From an uncultured Acetatifactor sp. (GTDB lineage Bacteria > Bacillota > Clostridia > Lachnospirales > Lachnospiraceae), in contig CANQWM010000031.1 in assembly GCA_947627535.1 (NCBI GenBank), positions 1-37,663 on the forward strand: a stretch of 37,663 nucleotides of DNA, written 5' to 3'. Below the pieces are notes generated by a model. That model ran no database searches. It was given only the letters and a program-made list of their open reading frames with translations, and was not told the DNA's origin. Shown one piece after another: positions 1-8,772 of this stretch. The position numbers and the translations under genes are program-made. Within the stretch, counting starts at the first letter, position 1. Each line of letters opens with the position of its first letter.

Positions 1-70
1 GTCAACATGGGGCTTTGTAAAAACCCTTGATCGGAACAGCTTTATTAGAATATCACAGCCATACTCGATC

Positions 71-181
71 TGTCAACAACTTTTTTTATTTTTTTGCAAT
101 CTTTTTTTGACTGCTCCCGCTGCGGGATATGTATCACCCGGCAACGAGAATGAGTATATCATCCTGAAAAACCATTGTCAA
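71..181 (-). promoter_or_regulatory. Tandem strong sigma-A-type promoters pointing out of the left edge
   Basis: Read on the minus strand, TTGACA (176-181), a 17-nt spacer and TATACT (153-158) form a near-consensus promoter. About 105 bp further on, TTGACA (71-76), 18 nt and TATTCT (47-52) form a second one. Both -35 boxes sit in the same context, an A-run followed by GTTGTTGACA. A third TGTTGAC begins at position 6 and is cut by the window edge. Serial strong promoters of this kind commonly precede rRNA or other stable RNA operons, so one may lie just to the left; that part is inference. Positions 1-210 contain no convincing gene. Confidence 0.7.
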
Positions 182-210
182 CAACATTTTTTCTTTTTTA
201 CAAAAGCCCT

Positions 211-930
211 TTAAAGTACCTGAATTGTACATGTTTTTGAATCGTTTTTCATCTTTAATACAATGGACGAAATATTTCCCGCCGTCTCCTCGTCCACCTC
301 TACCAACAGCACCGCCGATGCTTTTCCTCCCGCCGGAATCGTTCCCGCGAACGTGGCAAGATCATCCGGCAGCCCTGTCAGAAGAGCATTTCGCGTATAG
401 CTTCCGTTTACTGTGATCCGAAAGGTGCAATCTGCTGCCAGAAGATCCACAGCCTGCTCCGTGTCCGAAACGTTCAAAATATCAAAGCGCAGCAAAAGCA
501 GCTTCTTCCCAGCGGCCGCAGTGATCACAAAGTCGCTCTCCCCTTCCGGATAAATGCCGCACACCGCGTATCCCTCATAAGATACACTCATCTGCTCCGG
601 CAGCATTAAAATTTCCTCCATGTCAGCCGTTGTATCCGTACTGTCGGCGCCGATCACGGGCGTATCATCCACAGGATCCATCCCCTGCGGCTCCTTTGAA
701 GGCTCCGTCGGCGCTGAACTTTCCGGGGCAGGCGTACTCTCCAGCATCGTTGTATAATCCACAAGGCGGCTCCTGTTGTTTGCATCATACCTCATCAGCG
801 TGACAGCGGTAAATTCCCCCAGCTGTACCACCTGTTCATCCGTAAGGTTCGGTATTTTGTTTTCTCCGCAGCCTGTCAGCACAAGCATCAGCGCGGCAGC
901 CGCCAGCACTGTTCCCTTTTTTCTTTCCAT
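211..930 (-). CDS. Putative lipoprotein with C-terminal Ig-like (DUF4352-like) domain
   Basis: The 239-residue product starts with a short basic stretch and a hydrophobic helix ending in the lipobox LTGC (Cys21), so it should be anchored to the outer face of the membrane. Residues about 65-105 are a Pro/Ser/Thr/Asp-rich linker. Residues about 112-239 are predicted beta-rich, with alternating patterns such as KLLLLRFDILNVSDTEQ and a phrase like TIPAGGKASAVLLVEV. This resembles the DUF4352-type immunoglobulin-like fold of Firmicute lipoproteins; the family match is by eye. It lies about 100 bp downstream of a response regulator and sensor kinase on the same strand and is probably their co-transcribed accessory or target. 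Its ligand is unknown. Confidence 0.75.
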   Translation of the reverse strand: MERKKGTVLAAAALMLVLTGCGENKIPNLTDEQVVQLGEFTAVTLMRYDANNRSRLVDYTTMLESTPAPESSAPTEPSKEPQGMDPVDDTPVIGADSTDTTADMEEILMLPEQMSVSYEGYAVCGIYPEGESDFVITAAAGKKLLLLRFDILNVSDTEQAVDLLAADCTFRITVNGSYTRNALLTGLPDDLATFAGTIPAGGKASAVLLVEVDEETAGNISSIVLKMKNDSKTCTIQVL

Positions 931-1033
931 AATCGCTCTTTCCCGCTATATGCGGCACCTTTCTCTCTTCTTATCATACAACACATTTCCGCCGCAGACA
1001 AGTACATAAGTTTCCTGACGGACAGCCACCGTC

Positions 1034-2509
1034 TCAGCAGCCGACTTCTCCGACCGTTTCCAGTTCAAACCAGAACAGAACGCCGTTTTGATAGTTTTCA
1101 ACGCCGTATCCCTGATTCATGGATTCCATGATTGCCTTCACGATAGACAGCCCCACTCCGCTTCCCCCATATTCCCGTGTCCTGGCCTTGTCTACCTTGT
1201 AAAATTTTTCCCAGAGATGCGGCAGGGAATCCTCCGGTATGGGATCGCCCGTGTTAAACACCCCTATCCGCACCTTCCGTTCACCCTTCTCCAGACTGAT
1301 CACGATTTTTTTCTCACCCTTGCAATGGTTCACCGCATTGGAGAAGTAATTTGTAAAAACCTCTTCTGTCTTATATTCATCCGCCCATACATAGACCGGT
1401 CCATACTCTTCCATACATACCTGTATCTCATTCTGCCTTGTGAGAATAGCCGCCGACTGCAGATAATTTTTGATCAGCGCCGTCACATCGAACCGCTCCA
1501 TAGCCACCGCGTCATTTCCAAATTCCAGCTGATTCAGGGTCAGAAGCTTCTGCACCATCCCATTCATCTTTGCCGCCTCGTCCATAATGACATCACAGTA
1601 AAAGCTGCGGCTCTCAGGGTCGTCATTGACAGCCTCACGCAGTCCCTCCGCATACCCCTGTATCAGGGCGATGGGCGTTTTCAACTCATGGGATACATTG
1701 GCAAGAAATTCCTTCCGCATCTCGTCAATTGCGACTTTTTTCTCTATATCCTTATGCAGCTCCACATTTGCGGTCTTTAACTCTGATATGGATTTTTCCA
1801 GGGAAGACGACAGCTTATTGATATTCTCTCCCAGAAGATCGATCTCATTTTTTCCTTTCCCCGTATATTTCGCCTCAAAATTCAGGTGCACCATCTGCTC
1901 TGAAATACGCTGCAGCTCCAAAATCGGCCTGGTCATCCGCCTCGCCATGAACCACATGATGATTCCCCCCGAGACGGTTCCCAAAATTCCTACATAGGCG
2001 AAAAAACGGTTTGCGATCTTTGCGCTCTCACGGATGCTCTCCAGGGGCGTCCGCATGATAAAGGAGATTCCTGTGTTCAGTCTTCCGTACATTTCAAGAT
2101 ATCTGTTTCCGCCGAAGTTTAACCACTGAAGTACATAATCGTCCCCTTCCTCCAGCACCTTCACCGTACCGGAGTAAAAGCCGAGAATATAACCGATCAG
2201 CTGCGTTTCAAGCTCATTTCCCCCGTTGAACGACAGGTATTTCGTCTGAGAATTGGAATCCATCACACAGACGACAATATTAAATCGTCTGCACAGGTTA
2301 TCCAGCTCTTCCCCAAATTCTTCCGTGCTGTAAGTCTCGCTGTTCGCCACCTGTCGTATCGTATCATAAGCTTTGTAGATGATTTCCGTCTTGCTCTTGT
2401 AATAATACCGCCCGAGGAACATGGTATTGATGAACCAGCAAAGCAGGATGGTCCCCGCCATCAATCCAATGAAGATCAGCGAAAACTTGCGTCTGATAGA
2501 ATGTTTCAC
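1034..2509 (-). CDS. Membrane sensor histidine kinase (HAMP, HisKA, HATPase)
   Basis: This 491-residue protein is a classical two-component sensor kinase. The sequence shows a first membrane helix at about residues 9-32, an extracytoplasmic sensor region of about 135 residues, a second helix at about 170-188, and a HAMP linker starting at RRMTRPILEL. A HisKA domain follows with FLANVSHELKTP, where His274 is the predicted phosphorylation site. The C-terminal ATP-binding domain ends with GGSGVGLSIVKAIME. The GTG start shares its G with the TAG stop of the upstream response regulator (TAGTG), so translation is coupled and the two proteins are almost certainly partners. The stimulus cannot be read from the sequence. 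The lipoprotein just downstream may belong to the same signalling unit. Confidence 0.93.
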   Translation of the reverse strand: MKHSIRRKFSLIFIGLMAGTILLCWFINTMFLGRYYYKSKTEIIYKAYDTIRQVANSETYSTEEFGEELDNLCRRFNIVVCVMDSNSQTKYLSFNGGNELETQLIGYILGFYSGTVKVLEEGDDYVLQWLNFGGNRYLEMYGRLNTGISFIMRTPLESIRESAKIANRFFAYVGILGTVSGGIIMWFMARRMTRPILELQRISEQMVHLNFEAKYTGKGKNEIDLLGENINKLSSSLEKSISELKTANVELHKDIEKKVAIDEMRKEFLANVSHELKTPIALIQGYAEGLREAVNDDPESRSFYCDVIMDEAAKMNGMVQKLLTLNQLEFGNDAVAMERFDVTALIKNYLQSAAILTRQNEIQVCMEEYGPVYVWADEYKTEEVFTNYFSNAVNHCKGEKKIVISLEKGERKVRIGVFNTGDPIPEDSLPHLWEKFYKVDKARTREYGGSGVGLSIVKAIMESMNQGYGVENYQNGVLFWFELETVGEVGC

Positions 2510-3189
2510 TACTCCGCCTCCAGCTTGTAGCCCATCCCCCAGATGGTCTTGATCATATCGCCCTTCTCACCCAGCTTGCTTCGCAGTTTTTTCACATGAG
2601 TGTCTATCGTGCGCGCATCGCCAAAATAATCATAATTCCAGACATTGTTCAGTATTTTCTCCCTTGACAGAGCCATTCCCTTATTTTCAAGGAAATACAC
2701 CAGCAGTTCAAATTCCTTATAGCTCAAATCCACCTGTCTGCCATCTACCAGCACCTGATGAGCATCCCTGTCTACCTGGATCCCCCCGCAGCTAAGTGTC
2801 TTATTGGCATCCAGCTGATTCGTCCTGCGCAGAATCGCCGCGACCCGGGCCACCAGCACCTTCGGGCTGAAGGGCTTCATGATATACTCGTCAACCCCAA
2901 GCTCAAATCCCAAAAGTTCATCTCTCTCATCCGTTCTGGCAGTCAGCATGATGATGGGGACCCTGGAGCTGGTGCGCACTTCTCTGCAGACCTGCCAGCC
3001 GTCCATCTTCGGCATCATCACGTCAAGGATAATGAGCGCAATGTCCTTTTGCTTATAAAAAATGTCCAGCGCCTCCTCACCGTCCCCAGCCTCCAATACA
3101 ATATAATTGTCCTTCACCAGGAAGTCCCGGACCAGCTTACGCATCCTGCTCTCGTCATCCACCACCAGAATTTTTAATCTGTCCACCAT
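2509..3189 (-). CDS. OmpR/PhoB-family response regulator
   Basis: The 226-residue protein has an N-terminal receiver domain with the acidic pair in ILVVDDE, the phospho-acceptor Asp56 in ILDVMMPKMDGW, the conserved Thr in IIMLTAR and the Lys in IMKPFSP. The C-terminal half is a winged-helix DNA-binding domain ending in DTHVKKLRSKLGE and TIWGMGYKLE, typical of OmpR/PhoB regulators. I place the start at the ATG encoding MVDRLKILVVDD, because AAGGAG lies nine bases upstream. The reading frame extends 11 codons further to a TTG with no ribosome site. It is translationally coupled to the downstream sensor kinase. Target promoters are unknown. Confidence 0.94.
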   Translation of the reverse strand: MVDRLKILVVDDESRMRKLVRDFLVKDNYIVLEAGDGEEALDIFYKQKDIALIILDVMMPKMDGWQVCREVRTSSRVPIIMLTARTDERDELLGFELGVDEYIMKPFSPKVLVARVAAILRRTNQLDANKTLSCGGIQVDRDAHQVLVDGRQVDLSYKEFELLVYFLENKGMALSREKILNNVWNYDYFGDARTIDTHVKKLRSKLGEKGDMIKTIWGMGYKLEAE

Positions 3190-3245
3190 GCCATGGAGCT
3201 CCTTACCCGTTAGATTTTTCAAAGGAATTGATAAATACTTTTTAT

Positions 3246-3251
3246 ATTATA
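3246..3251 (-). promoter_or_regulatory. Possible -10 box for the response-regulator operon
   Basis: A perfect TATAAT lies on the minus strand in an A/T-rich gap between the hypothetical membrane protein and the response regulator. No good -35 hexamer is found at 16-18 nt, so this is a weak or activator-dependent candidate only. Confidence 0.3.
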
Positions 3252-3265
3252 CACAAAAAATATGT

Positions 3266-3859
3266 CTATTCTGTGAAAACACGCTCTTCCTCCTTCAAAG
3301 CACCCGCCCCATCCAGGGAAAGCTCCCGTTCCTTCTCCCTGATGACTTTTTCACGTGCCGTCAGGTCCTGCTCCCAGGCGGCATACTTGTCCTGCAGCAC
3401 CCGTTCGTAATTAAAAATATTGGCCCGTCCGCCCGTCAGAGAAATGATCATAACAGCGCATACCGCCAGAACCAGCATAATATTCAAGATCACGGATATC
3501 TGCAGTCCCGCCTTTGTCCTTTCCCTTCTTTGGGCTTCCCGGCTTTCCCGTGCCTTGGATTCCTTATCCGTCCCGGGAGCAGCCATTTCCTGCGTATAGG
3601 TTTCATATAAGGGAATGGGCTGTACTTTTTCTTTCCCGATCTTTGGCTGCTTCAGCAGAAAATCCTGCAGCTTTTTCAGGTACAGCAGCCCCACCGGCGT
3701 TTTAAAAATCTGTTCCTGAATCGCCTTGTCATAGACGCGGAGAATGGTTTCCGGTCTGGTATAGTCGATACGCGCTTCCAGATACGCGATCTTTCTCTGC
3801 TCCGCCTCCGCAAGCCTGCCGTCCTTCTCCGTATAAAATAAAAAACCGCCTGTTTCCAT
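3266..3859 (-). CDS. Hypothetical single-pass membrane protein with charged C-terminal helix
   Basis: I do not recognise this 197-residue protein. The N-terminal 90 residues are soluble and mostly helical (for example LYLKKLQDFLLKQ). A charged Glu/Arg stretch follows at about residues 95-115. One membrane helix is visible at about 118-142 (ISVILNIMLVLAVCAVMII). The last 50 residues are Glu/Arg/Lys-rich and look like a coiled coil. The start chosen is the ATG preceded by AAGGAGGG at ideal spacing. A GTG 81 nt further upstream keeps the frame open but lacks a ribosome site. It lies about 100 nt downstream of tRNA-Val on the same strand and may be reached by read-through from the ssrA promoter. 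Function is unknown. Confidence 0.7.
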   Translation of the reverse strand: METGGFLFYTEKDGRLAEAEQRKIAYLEARIDYTRPETILRVYDKAIQEQIFKTPVGLLYLKKLQDFLLKQPKIGKEKVQPIPLYETYTQEMAAPGTDKESKARESREAQRRERTKAGLQISVILNIMLVLAVCAVMIISLTGGRANIFNYERVLQDKYAAWEQDLTAREKVIREKERELSLDGAGALKEEERVFTE

Positions 3860-3960
3860 CCAAGCCCTCCTTTTCACCTTTCCAATCGCAAAAAGCTCCA
3901 ACTCCTGTTCACAGGCGTTGAAGCTTTCCATTCCGTACACGACCGCCGTGTACCTTTTCG

Positions 3961-4033
3961 TGGAGACGACAGGACTCGAACCTGCGACCCTTTACACGTC
4001 AAGCAAATGCTCTCCCAGCTGAGCTACATCTCC
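3961..4033 (-). tRNA. tRNA-Val (anticodon GAC)
   Basis: The minus strand folds into a standard 73-nt cloverleaf. The acceptor GGAGATG pairs with CGTCTCC, the D arm is GCTC/GAGC, the anticodon stem TTTGC/GTAAA has loop TTGACGT, and the T arm GCAGG/CCTGT has loop TTCGAGT. The anticodon GAC reads the valine codons GUC and GUU. No CCA is encoded after the discriminator A. Its 5' end lies six nucleotides after the 3' end of the tmRNA, so it is very likely cut from the ssrA transcript. Confidence 0.95.
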
Positions 4034-4039
4034 GCACAA

Positions 4040-4420
4040 TGGAGTAGACGGGAGTCGAACCCGTGTCCAAAAGCCCATTCCCTGTCCTTCTACTATCATA
4101 GTCCGTTTTTCCGACCGGCCTGACCCGGTCCGTTCCCTTACCTGGCAGAAAAGGGACAATCTGCCGGGTTCGGTAGCTTCATGATACGCCCGCACGGGCA
4201 AAGCTTACCGCGCGTCGTTTCTCACAGAGTCGATGCCCGGTCTCCAGAGTGTGAGTGCCCCGGAGCGGACAAGCCGCCTTAGGCGGCGTCACTCACAGCG
4301 GTTAGGCTGCAAGTGCATACTGAGTATTATTATCAGCGTTTAATTTAATTGTGCCGTTTCACGCACGGCTGCGGATAGCTTCTCCAGCTGCAGGACCCCT
4401 GTCGAGACCTTTACTACCCC
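4040..4420 (-). ncRNA. ssrA: Transfer-messenger RNA (tmRNA)
   Basis: This RNA rescues ribosomes stalled on broken messages and tags the unfinished protein for proteolysis, working with SmpB. The tRNA-like ends are clear: GGGGTAG at the 5' end pairs with CTACTCC at the 3' end, and the T arm contains GGGTTCGACTCCC. An internal reading frame encodes a short tag ending in ALAA followed by TAA. The intervening GC-rich hairpins fit the pseudoknot region. The gene lies about 50 nt behind smpB and has its own promoter. No 3' CCA is encoded. The exact mature 3' end is inferred from acceptor-stem pairing. Confidence 0.95.
4302..4337 (-). other. tmRNA proteolysis-tag reading frame
   Basis: Read on the minus strand, the internal frame from a GCT resume codon encodes A-D-N-N-T-Q-Y-A-L-A-A and stops at TAA. 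The terminal Ala-Leu-Ala-Ala is the degron known from bacterial tmRNA tags and recognised by ClpXP-type proteases. The exact resume codon is inferred from position and frame. Confidence 0.88.
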
Positions 4421-4432
4421 GGATCTGTATCC

Positions 4433-4461
4433 AGTATATCTGATTTATCGGGCAATGTCAA
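4433..4461 (-). promoter_or_regulatory. Dedicated ssrA promoter
   Basis: On the minus strand, TTGACA (4456-4461), a 17-nt spacer and TATACT (4433-4438) form a near-perfect promoter. The predicted start lies a few nucleotides before the mature tmRNA 5' end at 4420. It begins just after the smpB stop codon, so ssrA and tRNA-Val can be made independently of secG-rnr-smpB. Confidence 0.88.
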
Positions 4462-4470
4462 TATTTTTGC

Positions 4471-4944
4471 CTAATTCAGATTTTTTACCTTAAATTCCCT
4501 CTCCGTCTCTCTGCGCATATCCTTCCTGGCGATATCCTCCCGCTTGTCATAAAGCTTTTTCCCTCTGGCAAGCCCTACCTCCACCTTGACCTTTCCGTTT
4601 GTGAAATACACCTGCAAAGGCACCAGCGTATATCCCTTCTCCTTGATCTTCCCCTGCAGCTTGTTGATCTCGTACCGGTGCATCAGGAGCTTCTTTACCC
4701 GAAGCGGATCCTTGTTAAAGAGATTTCCCTTCTCGTAGGGGCTTATATGCATGCCATAGACAAACACCTCCCCGTTCTCGATCCGGATAAAGCTTTCCTT
4801 GATGCTGCACTTCCCCATGCGCAGAGATTTCACTTCCGTCCCGTGAAGCGCCACACCCGCCTCATACGTCTCGTCGATAAAGTAATCGTGATACGCCTTT
4901 TTGTTGTTGGCGACCAGCTTTTTCGTCTCCCGTTCCGACGCCAT
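4471..4944 (-). CDS. smpB: SsrA-binding protein SmpB
   Basis: SmpB binds the tRNA-like part of tmRNA and delivers it to stalled ribosomes. The 157-residue length is typical. Family hallmarks visible are [10 protein letters not shown] near the N terminus, [27 protein letters not shown], the RYEINKL segment, VPLQVYF and the basic C-terminal tail [13 protein letters not shown] with [10 protein letters not shown]. The tail is the part known to enter the mRNA channel of the ribosome. A ribosome site GGAGAGGAG precedes the ATG. It follows rnr by about 40 nt and is followed directly by ssrA, the tightly conserved Firmicute arrangement. Confidence 0.97.
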   Translation of the reverse strand: MASERETKKLVANNKKAYHDYFIDETYEAGVALHGTEVKSLRMGKCSIKESFIRIENGEVFVYGMHISPYEKGNLFNKDPLRVKKLLMHRYEINKLQGKIKEKGYTLVPLQVYFTNGKVKVEVGLARGKKLYDKREDIARKDMRRETEREFKVKNLN

Positions 4945-4984
4945 AAACCTGTCTCCTCTCCTTCAACGTCATGGTGCGCATCCG

Positions 4985-6988
4985 TCAATCCGGATCCGCC
5001 AAAACCGGGTCCGCCAGAGAAAAGTCAATCGTCCGGTTTACAGGATCGCATTCCTCCACTCTGACCCTCAGGGGCATCCCAAGCTTAAAGGTACGCCCCG
5101 TAGTCTCTCCCACCATTTCATAGGTATTCTCGTTATAATAAAAACAGTCCCCCGGGAGCCTGGAAACATGGATCAGCCCCTCTACGGTATCCGGCAGTTC
5201 CACATAGACGCCCCAGCCTGTGACGCCGGACACGACACCGTCAAAGCACTGTCCGATCCTGTCTTTCATATACTCCACTTTTTTCAGCTTTTCCGTCTCC
5301 CGCTCAGCCTCATCCGCCCGCCGCTCCGTCTCGGAGGCATGATTTGCCACCTCCGGAAGAATGCTCCTGTAATGCGCCGTCTTTTCGGACTTAAGCCTTC
5401 CTCTGAGCTGATCCTTGATGATCCTGTGGATCTGCAGATCAGGATATCTGCGGATAGGGGAGGTAAAATGGCAGTAATAACTGCAGGCCAGGCCAAAATG
5501 CCCGGTGCACTCCGTACTGTATCTGGCCGGTTTCATGCTTCTTAACGCAAGCCTGCTGATCATAGGTTCCTCCGGCGTCCCCGCCACTCTGTCCAGCAGC
5601 TTTTGAATCTCCTTCGGGCGGACCTCCCCGCCGCCTGTCTTCGCGTTCTTTTTCCCAACGGACTTCATATAATAGCCAAAATTGCTGATAAAGACCAACA
5701 GCTTCTGAATCCGTTCCCGATCCGGCAGATCATGGACGCGGTACACGAACGGCAGATCCAGCCAGTAAAAATGCTGCGCCACCGTCTCGTTCGCCGCCAG
5801 CATGAAGTCTTCTATGATATCCGTGGCGGTATTGCGCTCACTGGCCTTGATCTCAGTGGGATGCCCGTCCCTGTCCAGCCGGATCTTGCACTCTGGGAAG
5901 TCAAAGTCAACGGAGCCTCTCTGCCTTCTCCTTCCGCGCAGGATAGCCGAAAGCTGCTCCATCCGGCGGAGCATGGGAAGCAGCGTCCGATACTTCCTGT
6001 AGTTCTCATCCCTTTCCACAAGACTTCCATCCGTCAAAAGAGCCTGCACTGCCGTATAGGTCATCCGCCTTTCCACCCGGATCACGGACTCGCAGATCTC
6101 ATAATCCGTGATCTCTCCCCTTACGTCCACCGTCATAAGACAACTTAAGGCAAGCCTGTCCTGCCCCTCGTTCAGAGAACAGATCCCGTTGGAGAGCGCG
6201 TGGGGCAGCATCGGTATCACCCTGTCCACCAGATAAACCGACGTCCCTCTCTTTAACGCCTCCCTGTCCAGCGCGGAGTTTTCCTGCACATAATTTGCCA
6301 CATCGGCAATATGGACACCGAGATGAAATCTTTCCCCATCAAAGTCTACACTTACAGCGTCGTCAAGATCCTTGGAATCCTCTCCGTCAATCGTAACCAT
6401 CCTAATCTCCCTCAGATCCCTTCTCCCCGCCATATCGGCTTCCGAGACCTCCTGGGCCGTCCTCATTGCCTGATTCATCACCTTCTCCGGAAATTCCAGG
6501 GGAAGCTCAAATCCTCTGACAATGGACAGGATATCCACGCCCGGGTCGTTGATGTGCCCCAGGATCTCAACCACCTTCCCCTGGGGGCTCTGCCTGTCTG
6601 TACCGTAATCCGTAATCTCCGCCACCACCTTATGACCGCTTACGGCTCCCCGGGACCGATCCTTTGTCACAAAAATATCCTGCGCCAGCTTCCTGTTGTC
6701 GGGAATGACAAAGCCGCAGCCATCTCCCTCCCGTTCAAAAGTACCTACCACCCGGCGCAGGCCCCTTTCGAGAATGCGGAGCACCTGTGCCTCCTGGCGC
6801 TTCCCCGGACGGTCTGTAAGAAGAGCTATCTGCACCTTATCCATATGAAACGCGCCGTTGGTATATTTCTCCGGCACAAAAAAATTGTCTTTTCTTCCTT
6901 CGACCTCCACAAAGCCGAACCCCTTCGCATTGCCGATAAAGGTGCCGATAAGCATGGGCTCTGTTTTAACTTTTTCCTTTGCTTCCAT
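4985..6988 (-). CDS. rnr: Ribonuclease R
   Basis: RNase R is a 3'-to-5' processive exoribonuclease that degrades structured RNA and, in known systems, non-stop mRNAs handled by tmRNA. The 667-residue protein shows cold-shock OB domains at about residues 10-150, the RNB catalytic domain with DGEDSKDLDDAVSV and GVHIADVANYV carrying the metal-binding aspartates, the FTSPIRRYPDLQIHR motif, and a C-terminal S1 domain (about 575-660, GWGVYVELPDTVEGLIHVS). It is somewhat short for the family because it lacks the N-terminal winged helix and the Lys-rich C-terminal tail of longer homologues. The start ATG follows AGGAG, which itself abuts the U-tract of a strong hairpin downstream of secG. Confidence 0.96.
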   Translation of the reverse strand: MEAKEKVKTEPMLIGTFIGNAKGFGFVEVEGRKDNFFVPEKYTNGAFHMDKVQIALLTDRPGKRQEAQVLRILERGLRRVVGTFEREGDGCGFVIPDNRKLAQDIFVTKDRSRGAVSGHKVVAEITDYGTDRQSPQGKVVEILGHINDPGVDILSIVRGFELPLEFPEKVMNQAMRTAQEVSEADMAGRRDLREIRMVTIDGEDSKDLDDAVSVDFDGERFHLGVHIADVANYVQENSALDREALKRGTSVYLVDRVIPMLPHALSNGICSLNEGQDRLALSCLMTVDVRGEITDYEICESVIRVERRMTYTAVQALLTDGSLVERDENYRKYRTLLPMLRRMEQLSAILRGRRRQRGSVDFDFPECKIRLDRDGHPTEIKASERNTATDIIEDFMLAANETVAQHFYWLDLPFVYRVHDLPDRERIQKLLVFISNFGYYMKSVGKKNAKTGGGEVRPKEIQKLLDRVAGTPEEPMISRLALRSMKPARYSTECTGHFGLACSYYCHFTSPIRRYPDLQIHRIIKDQLRGRLKSEKTAHYRSILPEVANHASETERRADEAERETEKLKKVEYMKDRIGQCFDGVVSGVTGWGVYVELPDTVEGLIHVSRLPGDCFYYNENTYEMVGETTGRTFKLGMPLRVRVEECDPVNRTIDFSLADPVLADPD

Positions 6989-7001
6989 AGATCAGGCTCC
7001 T

Positions 7002-7035
7002 AAAAAAACACTCCTGTGCGGTCCACAGGAGTGTT
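7002..7035 (-). terminator. Intrinsic terminator or attenuator between secG and rnr
   Basis: On the minus strand, a perfect 12-bp stem (7024-7035 pairing with 7007-7018) closes a five-base loop and is followed by seven T residues. The T-tract runs directly into the AGGAG ribosome site of rnr. This should end a fraction of secG transcripts, leaving rnr expression to read-through. Confidence 0.85.
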
Positions 7036-7048
7036 CTCAAAACGCATC

Positions 7049-7282
7049 TTAAAATACATTCAGATTGAGTACCGCTGCAAGCACCATGAACAGCACCGCC
7101 AGAACCTTCGTGATCTTCACCAGCCGGCCTTCCATGGAGCGTCCCTTGTTCTTTCCCCAGTAAGTCTCGGCGGCACCGCTGATCGCGCCGAGCCCGGCAG
7201 ATTTTCCCTCCTGCATCAGCACCAGAATCACAAGTGCCACACATATCAATATAAAAATAACCGTGATAACCGTTCTCAGCAT
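7049..7282 (-). CDS. secG: Preprotein translocase subunit SecG
   Basis: SecG is the small membrane subunit of the SecYEG channel. The 77-residue protein has two membrane helices, at about residues 4-23 and 55-76. They are joined by the family's conserved linker, here QEGKSAGLGAISGAAETYWG. GGAGGTAAG precedes the start at good spacing. It is the first gene of the secG-rnr-smpB-ssrA arrangement found across Firmicutes. A strong hairpin with a T-tract follows its stop codon. The function is secure from length, topology and context. Confidence 0.95.
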   Translation of the reverse strand: MLRTVITVIFILICVALVILVLMQEGKSAGLGAISGAAETYWGKNKGRSMEGRLVKITKVLAVLFMVLAAVLNLNVF

Positions 7283-7315
7283 TTTATCTTACCTCCTGCC
7301 TGTCAAACAAAATAC

Positions 7316-7344
7316 ATCTTAACACAGACATCCGGAAAACGCAA
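7316..7344 (-). promoter_or_regulatory. Candidate secG promoter
   Basis: The minus strand reads TTGCGT (7339-7344), 17 nt, then TAAGAT (7316-7321), between the eno stop and secG. The match to consensus is moderate. No terminator is visible behind eno, so co-transcription with eno is also possible. Confidence 0.4.
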
Positions 7345-7351
7345 GCATCTT

Positions 7352-8701
<1,350 letters not shown>

Positions 8702-8772
8702 TCAAAAACAGTATTTCCCTTCCGGAGAAATTTATACGTGTTTATACGCGCAAAACGCCGCTCTCCGGGCGA

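Noticed and set aside
3932..3954. GTACACG/CGTGTAC hairpin after tRNA-Val as a terminator
   Set aside because: No T-tract follows on the minus strand; it may only assist processing.
3992..4201. 69-codon frame over the tmRNA and tRNA-Val
   Set aside because: The interval folds as tRNA and tmRNA; the frame is incidental.
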